Part shown: positions 1 to 7,960 of the stretch, in pieces
Position numbering within the stretch: the stretch's first letter is position 1
Layout: the number at the start of each line of letters is the position of its first letter
Source of the DNA: Isosphaeraceae bacterium
Lineage (GTDB): Bacteria > Planctomycetota > Planctomycetia > Isosphaerales > Isosphaeraceae
Direction: 5' to 3'
Assembly (NCBI GenBank): GCA_025356475.1
Contig: JANXSX010000048.1
Span: 62,001 to 126,000, forward strand
DNA length: 64,000 nt
The notes under the pieces: generated by a model
Told to the model about the DNA's origin: nothing
What the model saw: only the letters and a program-made list of their open reading frames with translations
The model's database searches: none
Translations under genes and position numbers: made by a program

Positions 1-170
1 GGCCAGTTTCGAACGAATATCGGTGGGATCCCGAGCCGAGGGAGTGGGCATTCAGGCGGGCAAATCGAGGACTTTGCTCTCGCCCTGGGAGCGAAATCAT
101 GCTGTAATTGAAGCTTACGCGATCGATCGCGGACTTTTTCGTTTGTAGTTGAGGCGTAGCGAAATCTTCG
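1..170. other. Left edge, upstream of hom
   Basis: No gene can be assigned. All forward frames close before the hom start, so the tail of a preceding gene could end here, but no frame is recognisable. A perfect 14-base palindrome (CGCGATCGATCGCG, 118-131) lies 40 bases before the hom start. GATCG-rich words are common throughout the window, so the palindrome may mean nothing. Confidence 0.3.
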
Positions 171-1475
171 ATGGAATCTCTGGCGATCGGCCTTTTGGGC
201 CTGGGAACGGTCGGTTCAGGCGTAGCGCGGATCCTACATGATTCATCGGAGCGGATTACGCGTCGATCGGGTCGTCACATTACGCTGAAGACGGCATTGG
301 TACGTGATGCAGAAAAGGATCGCGGCGATTTCGTCCATTCTTCCAAGATCGTCACGGACCCGTCACTAGTTCTCAACGACCCGTCGATCCGGGTTGTCCT
401 TGAAGTCATGGGGGGCCTCGAGCCGGCCCGGACCTACGTCTTGGAAGCACTCGCCCGTGGCAAGGACGTTGTCACGGCGAACAAAGCTCTCCTCGCAGAG
501 CACGGTCCGGAGATTGTGGCTCAGGCGCGAAAGTACGGGCGTTGTGTTGCCTTTGAAGCCTCGGTCGGGGGCGGGATTCCGATCGTCCACGCTTTGGCCG
601 TCTCACTCGCGGCGAACCAAGTCCTGAGCATCGCGGCGATCCTTAACGGCACCTGCAACTTCATTTTGACGGCCATGACACGAGACGGGCTCTCCTACGA
701 GACAGCGCTCGCTAAGGCTCAGGAACTCGGGTATGCCGAAGCCGATCCGACACTCGACGTCGACGGAACAGACACAGCCCACAAGCTGGCAATCCTTGCC
801 CAGCTTGCATTCGACGCGAGCGTCACGACCCGGCAGATTCCGCGCGTAGGGATCGACCAGCTCCAATCTGCCGACTTGCGATATGCAGACGAGCTGGGTT
901 ACGGGGTGAAGTTGCTGGCACTTGCCAAGTATGCACCAAGTGGCCTTGAACTCCGAGTCGCGCCCACGCTGGTGAAGTTGGGAACTCCATTGGCCGAAGT
1001 TCGTGGCCCTTACAATGCGGTACGCGTCGTTGGCGATGCCGTTGGTGACACCCTCTTCTACGGACGAGGAGCCGGCTCAATGCCGACGGCCTCAGCCGTT
1101 GTTGGCGACCTCATTGATGTCGTGGTCGGTCGATCGAAGTTGACTTTCGACGCACTCAATCTCTGGCCCGAAGGCTCCCCCGCCCCCAAGCTCGCCTCCT
1201 CAGACGGGGTTCGATCGAGATACTATTTACGCTTCTCGATCGCCGATAAGCCAGGAGTGCTCGGGTCGATCGCCGATCGGCTAGGGAATGCCGGGATCAG
1301 TATCGCCAGCGTGATCCAACATGATCCTGGTGAGGATGATGCCAAGGACTCCTCAGTGCCGCTGGTTGTGATGACTCACATTGCGGTTGAGTCGAAACTC
1401 CACTCGGCTTTGGCGGAAATTGACCGGCTTTCTGGGGTCAAAACGCCTTCCGTTTGTCTCGGTGTCGAAGAATAA
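171..1475 (+). CDS. hom: Homoserine dehydrogenase with C-terminal ACT domain
   Basis: Cytosolic NAD(P)-dependent reduction of aspartate semialdehyde to homoserine, the branch point to threonine and methionine. The 434-residue length is typical of the ACT-containing class. An N-terminal Rossmann motif (GLLGLGTVGSGVARIL, about residues 7-22) binds the nucleotide. The catalytic core carries the family motifs ANKALLAE and GGGIPIV, followed by NGTCNFIL. The last 85 residues form an ACT domain (FSIADKPGVLGSIADRLG), which in this family gives feedback control by threonine. The ATG at 171 places the Rossmann fold right at the N-terminus. It is the first gene of a same-strand run with the mutase-like gene (gap 58) and lysC. 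Identification is firm; allosteric control is inferred from the domain. Confidence 0.96.
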   Translation: MESLAIGLLGLGTVGSGVARILHDSSERITRRSGRHITLKTALVRDAEKDRGDFVHSSKIVTDPSLVLNDPSIRVVLEVMGGLEPARTYVLEALARGKDVVTANKALLAEHGPEIVAQARKYGRCVAFEASVGGGIPIVHALAVSLAANQVLSIAAILNGTCNFILTAMTRDGLSYETALAKAQELGYAEADPTLDVDGTDTAHKLAILAQLAFDASVTTRQIPRVGIDQLQSADLRYADELGYGVKLLALAKYAPSGLELRVAPTLVKLGTPLAEVRGPYNAVRVVGDAVGDTLFYGRGAGSMPTASAVVGDLIDVVVGRSKLTFDALNLWPEGSPAPKLASSDGVRSRYYLRFSIADKPGVLGSIADRLGNAGISIASVIQHDPGEDDAKDSSVPLVVMTHIAVESKLHSALAEIDRLSGVKTPSVCLGVEE

Positions 1476-1533
1476 GCACGTTACGTCGGGTATCTGGTGG
1501 ACGGCCTCAACGGTATTAGGGCGGGATCTGACG

Positions 1534-2748
1534 ATGGCCACGAAGTACGCGATCATCATTCCCGACGGTGCCTCCGACGAGAGAGTCGAAAGCTTGGGCG
1601 GTAAGACACCGCTCCAGGCTGCGAAGATTCCAGCCATGGACGAGATCGCCCGGACCGGGGTCCTTGGTCGATCTTCGAACGTCCCGAGCCGGTTTCTCCC
1701 TGCGAGTGACGTCGCAACCTTAAGCCTCTTTGGCTATGACCCTGAAGTCTACTTCACGGGCCGAGCCCCGCTCGAAGCGGCTGCGATGGGCCATAAGCTC
1801 GGTCCCGATGACTGGGCGGTCCGTTGCAACCTGATGACGATCAACAATGGGCTGATGACCGACTTCACCGCCGGACACATCTCGTCGGAAGAAGGCCGCC
1901 AGATCATGGCCGACCTGCATCAGGCTCTTGGCCGTCCTGGGCTCGAATTCCATGCGGGCGTCCAGTACCGAAACCTGATGATCTATCGAGGCCAACCTGG
2001 CGAGATCCCGTTCGATGAGTCGACCCTAACGACCCCTCCTCACGATGTTCCTGACAAGCCGGCCAGCGAATTTCTCCCAAAGGGCAAAGGAGGAGAACTC
2101 CTCGGCGCATTGATGAATGCTGGGCTCGCTGTCGTCACAGATCATCACGTGAACCGGGCACGAATCGCGGCTGGCAAACGTCCCGCGAACGCGATCTGGC
2201 TGTGGGGACAAGGTAAGGCACCTCGACTCAAGTCATTTCTTGAACTCCATGGACTTCATGGAGCCATCATTTCGGCGGTGGATCTCGTACGAGGGGTAGG
2301 CATGCTCGCGGGCTGGACCCGGATCGATGTCCCGGGCGCGACCGGCTATCTCGACACCGACTATGCTGCTAAGGGACGATATGGGATTGAGGCCCTCAAG
2401 CATCACGACCTCGTCTGCATTCATGTCGAAGCCCCCGACGAGGCGAGCCATGAGGGGCGAGCCGACGCGAAGGTCGAAGCGTTGGAGCGGATGGATCGCG
2501 AGATTGTAGGTCCGGTGCATTCCGCCCTGAAAGAGTACGGTGACTACCGTATACTGATTACCCCCGACCACTCGACAATGCTCAATACTCGTGCCCATGA
2601 CCGGGCTCCGGTCCCTTGGGCGATGGCGGGGGTCGGGCTTGGAGGTTCAGGATTCACGTACGATGAAGTGGCGGCGAGCCAGGCGGGTCTCCCCTTTTTG
2701 GAACAGGGGTTCCGCCTGATGGACCAGTTCTTGATCAAGCGCGGCTGA
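1534..2748 (+). CDS. apgM: Phosphoglycerate mutase-like alkaline-phosphatase-fold protein; candidate homoserine kinase
   Basis: 404 residues of the archaeal-type cofactor-independent phosphoglycerate mutase family (ApgM, alkaline phosphatase superfamily). Metal-site motifs are visible: IIPDGASDE near the N-terminus, SDVATLSLFGYDP around the expected nucleophile serine, HVEAPDEASHEG (about 297) and TPDHST (about 343). A subgroup of this family has been proposed, from gene context, to be a homoserine kinase (TIGRFAM TIGR02535, as I recall it) in genomes that lack ThrB. The position between hom and lysC fits that role better than glycolysis. The ATG at 1534 is preferred over upstream in-frame starts, which would overlap hom and add unrelated residues. 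Family membership is clear; kinase versus mutase activity cannot be told from sequence alone. Confidence 0.88.
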   Translation: MATKYAIIIPDGASDERVESLGGKTPLQAAKIPAMDEIARTGVLGRSSNVPSRFLPASDVATLSLFGYDPEVYFTGRAPLEAAAMGHKLGPDDWAVRCNLMTINNGLMTDFTAGHISSEEGRQIMADLHQALGRPGLEFHAGVQYRNLMIYRGQPGEIPFDESTLTTPPHDVPDKPASEFLPKGKGGELLGALMNAGLAVVTDHHVNRARIAAGKRPANAIWLWGQGKAPRLKSFLELHGLHGAIISAVDLVRGVGMLAGWTRIDVPGATGYLDTDYAAKGRYGIEALKHHDLVCIHVEAPDEASHEGRADAKVEALERMDREIVGPVHSALKEYGDYRILITPDHSTMLNTRAHDRAPVPWAMAGVGLGGSGFTYDEVAASQAGLPFLEQGFRLMDQFLIKRG

Positions 2749-2781
2749 CCTCTTCCGTCAACCGCTTCGGAGTGGACTATC

Positions 2782-4560
2782 GTGCCTCTTGTCGTGCAGA
2801 AATTTGGCGGCACAAGTGTCGCGGATTCGAACAAGATCCTTGCAGCGGCTCGACGCGCGATCCGAGCCCATCAGGCGGGGAACCAGGTCCTCGTCGTTGT
2901 GTCCGCGCGTGGCCACACTACGGATGAATTGATCGCGCTCGCTAAAGAGATCCATGAGCGACCCCCCGCCCGTGAGATGGATATGCTCCTCTCAACCGGC
3001 GAGCAGGTAAGCGTTGCCTTGATGGCGATGGCCATCCAATCTCTGGGTGTTCCGGCGATCAGCTTCACCGGTGCACAGATCGGTATCGTCACGGATAGTT
3101 TTCACACGAAGGCGCGGATTCGGAACATCTCGACCGAGCGGATCGAACAAGCCCTCGAGGAGGGGAAGATCGTGATCGTCGCGGGGTTCCAAGGGGTCGA
3201 TGAGCACTATAACATCACCACTTTGGGTCGCGGCGGCTCGGACACGACTGCGGTCGCACTCGCAGCCGTCCTTGGCGCAGATGGGTGTGAAATTTACACC
3301 GATGTCGATGGTGTTTATACGACCGACCCACGCCTCGTGCCCGAAGCCCGCAAGATTGATCGGATTAGCTACGACGAGATGCTCGAACTCGCAAGTCTTG
3401 GCGCAGGCGTGATGCACTCGCGCTCGATCGAGTTTGCCAAGAAGTATGGTGTCCCAATCCACGTCCGGAGTAGCTTCTCAGACACAAACGGGACATGGAT
3501 CGTCGACGAGTCCGAAGCCCGCCGGCTTGGTGTCCATGTCAGCGGAGCTGCGCTTGCGAAAGACGAAGCGCGGGTGACGATTCACGGTGTGCCCGACCAT
3601 CCTGGCGTGGTTCATGCCATTTTCCGGCGAATCGCTGAGTCGAACATCGTGGTCGATATGATCGTCCAGAATGTCTCCACCGACGCTCGGACCGAGGTCA
3701 GCTTCACGGTCGCCGCCAGCGAACTCGCCGAGACCCTACGAGCCGCAGAGGCAGGTGCCAAGGTTATTGGGGCAACCAGTGTCTCTCACAATGCCGGTGT
3801 CGCGAAGGTTTCCGTTGTTGGGCTCGGTATGCGCACCCACACGGGCGTAGCGACTGCGATGTTCCAGGCGCTCGCTGATGAAGACATCAACATCCAAATG
3901 ATCACAACAAGTGAGATTAAGATTAGTGTGCTGGTCGACCGAGAATCGGCGACCCGAGCCCTCAAGATCGTCCATCGCGCGTTTGCCCTCGACCGCGCTC
4001 CCGCAGACCTTCCCAGACCTTACTCACCCAAGAGTAAAGAGGCACAGAAGGCCGAAGCGAGTGATAATTCTCCTGCCACTGCCCTCAATCATTCGTTGGG
4101 AATGGAAGACCTGGTCGTGTCCGGGGTCGAGCTCGTCGAAGGGCAAGCCCGCGTGACGTTACTCGACGTACCCGATCGCCCAGGCTATGCGGCTCAGGTC
4201 TTCCAGAAGATCGCCTTCGCCAACGTCTTTGTGGATATGATCGTCCAGAACGCGGGGAGCGATGGTAATACTCACCTCTCATTTACGGTTCCCTCCGAAC
4301 AGGCGGAACGAGCACGGGCAGCCCTAGCCGATAGCGGCCTCGGGCGGATTGTCGTCGAACCGACGATCGCAAAACTCTCAGTTCTCGGGGTCGGCATGCG
4401 AACCCACACGGGGGTTGCCACCCGCATGTTCGGGGCGCTCGCCGATGCGGGAATTAACATCGCTCTGATCAACACCAGCGAAGTCAGAATCAACGTTGCA
4501 ACTGAGCCGGAGCATGGATTGGCGGGTTTGCAGTGTTTGAGGGCTGTCTTCCTCCAATAA
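2782..4560 (+). CDS. lysC: Aspartate kinase with two tandem ACT-pair modules
   Basis: Phosphorylates aspartate, the first step to lysine, threonine and methionine. The kinase domain opens with KFGGTSVADSNK and contains GRGGSDTTAVALAAVLGAD and ExYTDVDGVYTTDPR. At 592 residues it is well above the usual 400-450. The extra length is a duplicated regulatory module: residues about 265-415 and 457-592 resemble each other, each holding a VPDxPG...VDMIVQN segment and a GMRTHTGVAT segment. Four-ACT aspartate kinases are known in cyanobacteria. The GTG start at 2782 is preceded by GGAG nine bases upstream. The gap to the mutase-like gene is 33 bases, so the three genes are probably one operon. Identification is firm; the effector amino acids are not visible in the sequence. 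Confidence 0.95.
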   Translation: MPLVVQKFGGTSVADSNKILAAARRAIRAHQAGNQVLVVVSARGHTTDELIALAKEIHERPPAREMDMLLSTGEQVSVALMAMAIQSLGVPAISFTGAQIGIVTDSFHTKARIRNISTERIEQALEEGKIVIVAGFQGVDEHYNITTLGRGGSDTTAVALAAVLGADGCEIYTDVDGVYTTDPRLVPEARKIDRISYDEMLELASLGAGVMHSRSIEFAKKYGVPIHVRSSFSDTNGTWIVDESEARRLGVHVSGAALAKDEARVTIHGVPDHPGVVHAIFRRIAESNIVVDMIVQNVSTDARTEVSFTVAASELAETLRAAEAGAKVIGATSVSHNAGVAKVSVVGLGMRTHTGVATAMFQALADEDINIQMITTSEIKISVLVDRESATRALKIVHRAFALDRAPADLPRPYSPKSKEAQKAEASDNSPATALNHSLGMEDLVVSGVELVEGQARVTLLDVPDRPGYAAQVFQKIAFANVFVDMIVQNAGSDGNTHLSFTVPSEQAERARAALADSGLGRIVVEPTIAKLSVLGVGMRTHTGVATRMFGALADAGINIALINTSEVRINVATEPEHGLAGLQCLRAVFLQ

Positions 4561-4616
4561 CTGCTCTGATCTGATCTGAATTCAAGGCCCTCATACCAGA
4601 ATCGAGAACCCATCCC

Positions 4617-5876
4617 GTGGCACGTGACAAAGTTGTCCTCGCGTACAGCGGCGGCCTCGACACTTCCGTCGCCGTCAAATGGATCAATGAAACCTATGAC
4701 CTCGATGTGATCGCCTACACGTGCGACCTAGGTCAAGGTCAGGATATCGAGGCGATCCGTCAGAAAGCACTTCGAACAGGCGCGGTCGAGGCGATCGCCG
4801 AGGACGTCCGCAACCTGTTCGTTGACTTCTTCTGCATCCCCTCGCTGATGGCTGGGGCTCTCTACGAAGGAAAGTATCCGCTCGCAACCGCACTTGGTCG
4901 GCCTTTGATCGCCCAACTTATGGTCCGGGTGGCCAAGCAGCATGGTGCTGTGGCAGTGGCACACGGATGCACCGGCAAAGGCAACGATCAAGTTCGATTC
5001 GACGTGACGTTCCAGACATTGAACCCAGCCCTCAAGATCATCGCACCTGTGCGAGAATGGAAGTGGACCCGTACTCAGGAGGTCGAGTACGCCAACAAAC
5101 ACGGCATCGAGATTGAGGCGACCAAAAAGTCGATTTACAGCACAGACCAGAATCTCTGGGGACGTTCGATCGAAGCGGGGACCCTGGAAGATCCTTGGAT
5201 CGAGCCGGCCTCGGACGCCTTTCAGTGGACGGTCGATCCCCAACTCGCCCCCAACGAGCCCGAGGAGGTCACGATCGAGTTTGAGCGGGGGAGACCGATT
5301 GCTCTCAATGGGACGGCAATGGGGGCCGCCGAACTGATTGCCAGCCTAAACACGATCGCTGGGCGACACGGTGTTGGTCGTATCGACCATGTCGAGAACC
5401 GACTCGTGGGCATCAAATCTCGCGAGATCTATGAGGCACCGGCAGCGGTAGTGCTGCACGAAGCCCACCGCGAGATCGAGTTCTTGACGCTCTCGAAGGA
5501 AGCCCTTCGATTCAAGACGTACGTGAGCCAGCAGTATTCGGACCTGATCTACAACGGACTCTGGTTCAGCGCACTCCATCAGGATCTGATGGCGTTCGTC
5601 GTCTCGAATCAGCAATACGTCTCCGGAACAGCCCGTGTCAAACTCTTCAAAGGTCATGCCGCGATCAGTGGCCGCAAGAGTGAACACAGCCTCTACCGGC
5701 ATGAACTTGCAACCTATGACGAAGGCGATCAATACGACTCGTCGGCTGCACAGGGATTCATCAAGATCCACGGTCTCTCTCAAACCACCCAGGCGAAGTT
5801 TCAGATGCTCACCGGAGCGGGTGCCCGCCGCCTCGAACTGCCGAGCATCATCCCCCCTTCCGACGAGATCCGCTAA
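4617..5876 (+). CDS. argG: Argininosuccinate synthase
   Basis: Joins citrulline and aspartate with ATP to give argininosuccinate, the penultimate arginine step, in the cytosol. The N-terminal ATP-binding loop of the N-type PP-loop family is AYSGGLDTS (residues 9-17). HGCTGKGNDQVRF and the citrulline/aspartate-binding segment follow. The 419-residue length is normal. The start is GTG at 4617; no strong SD is seen. It follows lysC by 56 bases on the same strand, so it may share the operon, which would group aspartate-consuming steps. It ends three bases before the stop of the convergent nucleotidyltransferase gene, with no visible terminator hairpin between them. argC, another arginine gene, lies elsewhere in the window. 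Confidence 0.97.
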   Translation: MARDKVVLAYSGGLDTSVAVKWINETYDLDVIAYTCDLGQGQDIEAIRQKALRTGAVEAIAEDVRNLFVDFFCIPSLMAGALYEGKYPLATALGRPLIAQLMVRVAKQHGAVAVAHGCTGKGNDQVRFDVTFQTLNPALKIIAPVREWKWTRTQEVEYANKHGIEIEATKKSIYSTDQNLWGRSIEAGTLEDPWIEPASDAFQWTVDPQLAPNEPEEVTIEFERGRPIALNGTAMGAAELIASLNTIAGRHGVGRIDHVENRLVGIKSREIYEAPAAVVLHEAHREIEFLTLSKEALRFKTYVSQQYSDLIYNGLWFSALHQDLMAFVVSNQQYVSGTARVKLFKGHAAISGRKSEHSLYRHELATYDEGDQYDSSAAQGFIKIHGLSQTTQAKFQMLTGAGARRLELPSIIPPSDEIR

Positions 5877-5879
5877 GCC

Positions 5880-7136
5880 TCAACCTCGTTCGTCCACGGC
5901 TTTCAGATAATCTCGGACCCAGATGAGGGCGGAGTCGCGTGAAGCGATTGCGCCCTCAAGCTGAGCATTTCGCACCGCTTCGAGGATTCCGCTAAAACTC
6001 CTGCCGGGCTGATACCCTTGGGCAATCAGGTCTCGACCATTGAGGATCGGTGGGGGGTCGATCGGACCGTCGGGCAAGTCATGGTGATATCGTTCCACAA
6101 ATTCGACGGTTTGCACCTTCGCCTGGCCTTCAGCTCGCCACCATTTGAGAAGCTCTGGGAAGTTCGAGTGGGCGAATAGCCGTTTGAGCTTGGAACTGCG
6201 TGGCAGATTCGCACTGTCCACTGCGTCCGCATGCTCGACCAACCAGCAAATAAGGAGTCGCTCCTCGTTGGAGAGTCGAAGTTCGTTGCATGTCTTGGTG
6301 ACCTCCTCAACGCCGAGGTCGGCGACCAAGATGGTGAATCCAACTGAGAATCCCGCATCGGCTGGCAGTCTTGCGAGTGCCTTTGACGTCCGAGTCCACT
6401 GTTCATCTGAGACAGAGAGCATTGCCGGAACAATGGCCCCGAGAAGTCCCAAGTCGCGAGCGAGGCTCATCGCCTGGGCTCGGCTGGGATGAGTGAGCAT
6501 TCGTCGAAGCTCTTGAGCGATCCGCTCGGCAGCGACAACCGTGACCCGGGGGCTCATAAGTTCGATGGCATGGCGAGTCGCCCCATCAATCGCAAGGTCG
6601 AAGCGGGCTGCGAATCGAGCGGCACGGAGGAGACGAAGCTTATCCTCCTCGAATCGCTCAACCGCATTGCCGATCGCGCGGAGCCGCCTTGATTCGAGAT
6701 CTTCAAGTCCGCCGACATAATCAATCACCTCGCATGTGATTGGGTCATAGAACATGCCGTTGATTGTGAAGTCGCGACGCGTTGCGTCGGCCTCCGCAGA
6801 GCCGAACGTCACGCTTTCAGGACGTCTTCCATCGAGATATTCTCCGTCAGAACGGAACGTCGCCACCTCAACCTCTAAGGATCTGCCGTCCCCCAGGACC
6901 CGGACGACCCCAAAGCTGATGCCGACATGGCTGGTTCTTCGAAAAAGCTTGATCACACGCTCAGGCGTGGCGTCGGTTGCAATGTCGTAATCAGACGGGA
7001 CTCGTCCAAGCAGTAGGTCCCGGACACAACCGCCTGCCCAGAATGCGACGTGCCCAGAATTCCGGAGAGTCCTCACCACCGAGGTTGCAAACTCGCGGAC
7101 GACGTCAGGATTCGTCGGAAGGTCGAACTTCAACAT
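5880..7136 (-). CDS. cca: CCA tRNA nucleotidyltransferase / poly(A) polymerase family protein
   Basis: Class II nucleotidyltransferase of the type that adds CCA to tRNA 3' ends or adenylates RNA. The N-terminus has the family signature GGCVRDLLLGRVPSDYDIAT, whose paired aspartates bind the catalytic metals, then RRDFTINGMFYDP and the RLLRAARFAARF neck motif. The length of 418 residues fits bacterial CCA enzymes. The ATG at 7136 (protein begins MLKFDLP) is preferred over an in-frame TTG 21 bases upstream. The 5' end overlaps the end of rsmD by 32 bases, so the pair is probably cotranscribed and coupled. CCA-adding and poly(A) polymerases cannot be separated here by motif alone; I favour the former because no other copy is seen in the window. 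Confidence 0.88.
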   Translation of the reverse strand: MLKFDLPTNPDVVREFATSVVRTLRNSGHVAFWAGGCVRDLLLGRVPSDYDIATDATPERVIKLFRRTSHVGISFGVVRVLGDGRSLEVEVATFRSDGEYLDGRRPESVTFGSAEADATRRDFTINGMFYDPITCEVIDYVGGLEDLESRRLRAIGNAVERFEEDKLRLLRAARFAARFDLAIDGATRHAIELMSPRVTVVAAERIAQELRRMLTHPSRAQAMSLARDLGLLGAIVPAMLSVSDEQWTRTSKALARLPADAGFSVGFTILVADLGVEEVTKTCNELRLSNEERLLICWLVEHADAVDSANLPRSSKLKRLFAHSNFPELLKWWRAEGQAKVQTVEFVERYHHDLPDGPIDPPPILNGRDLIAQGYQPGRSFSGILEAVRNAQLEGAIASRDSALIWVRDYLKAVDERG

Positions 7137-7740
7137 CGTGGTGGGCACCGGGCTCAACAGTCACAGGGCGATCTGGTTCTTGGTCGAGCACACGAAATGC
7201 GACCTGAGTGCCCCCATATTTCCGCAGGTCCCACAAGTCTGGTTCTGGGAGGATCTCGTCGGCCACGATTCCCTTGCTCGACTCAACAACGAGGATGGAA
7301 CCTGCCGGAAGTGACCCTACCAGGCCAGTCAGAGTCTCATGGATGCGTTCTGGGCTTCGTTCAAATTCACGATAGGGGGGGTCCATAAAGATGATTACCG
7401 GCTCGCCAGCCGTCGGGGTCATCGACTTGGCCCAGCGAAACGCATCATTGACGACCACGTGGCCCCGGTCTTCAAATCGAAGCGTCGCAAGGTTTCGGCG
7501 GATTAAAGCAACGTTCACCCGATGCTTTTCAACGAAGACCGCTCGCTCAGCTCCTCGGCTCAGCGCCTCGAGTCCAAGGCCGCCACTCCCCGCAAACAGG
7601 TCGACAACCAACAAGCCTTCGACGGCTTCGCCGAGGATATTGAAAATGGCTTCCCGGACGAGGTCACTTGTAGGACGTGTCTCATCGTCATTAGGGCCGT
7701 CGAATTTATGTCCTCTGCGCAGTCCTGCAATGATCCGCAT
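7105..7740 (-). CDS. rsmD: 16S rRNA (guanine(966)-N2)-methyltransferase RsmD
   Basis: S-adenosylmethionine-dependent methylation of G966 in 16S rRNA during 30S assembly. The 211-residue protein opens MRIIAGLRRGHKF, carries RPTSDLVREAIFNIL, the SAM-binding motif DLFAGSGGLGLEAL, and the amino-methyltransferase tetrapeptide DPPY in MDPPYRE. All are hallmarks of the RsmD/YhhF family. The ATG at 7740 is preceded by AGGAG with six-base spacing. That SD is the 3' arm of a small hairpin (see 7746-7760). It is the upstream gene of a two-gene unit with the overlapping nucleotidyltransferase gene. The 35-residue tail after the fold is not conserved in any way I can recognise. Confidence 0.93.
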   Translation of the reverse strand: MRIIAGLRRGHKFDGPNDDETRPTSDLVREAIFNILGEAVEGLLVVDLFAGSGGLGLEALSRGAERAVFVEKHRVNVALIRRNLATLRFEDRGHVVVNDAFRWAKSMTPTAGEPVIIFMDPPYREFERSPERIHETLTGLVGSLPAGSILVVESSKGIVADEILPEPDLWDLRKYGGTQVAFRVLDQEPDRPVTVEPGAHHDVEVRPSDES

Positions 7741-7745
7741 AGCAC

Positions 7746-7760
7746 TCTCCTACGAGGAGA
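7746..7760 (-). promoter_or_regulatory. Hairpin containing the rsmD ribosome binding site
   Basis: A perfect six-base-pair inverted repeat (TCTCCT, loop CGT, AGGAGA as read on the minus strand) sits six bases before the rsmD ATG. The AGGAG SD lies in the 3' arm, so folding would hide it. Whether it forms in vivo is inference. Confidence 0.45.
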
Positions 7761-7960
7761 CTACCAGATTTGCTCAAGTCTCGACACCCAACTGTCGGGC
7801 TCGCCTTGACGGTTCCATGAAGCTGGTCCATACTCCCCGGTCGTGGGGTCGGTCCTTTGATGATGCGTCCCCAAGATCCTGCCTCGACGACAACGAAGAT
7901 CACACCTCACGGATGAGGTCGACCGAATGCAAATCCGGTCGTCCACGCGTTGGATAGGAC

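Noticed and set aside
118-131. 14-base palindrome before hom
   Set aside because: CGATCG-rich words are frequent throughout the window because of codon use, so one perfect palindrome is not strong evidence of a site.
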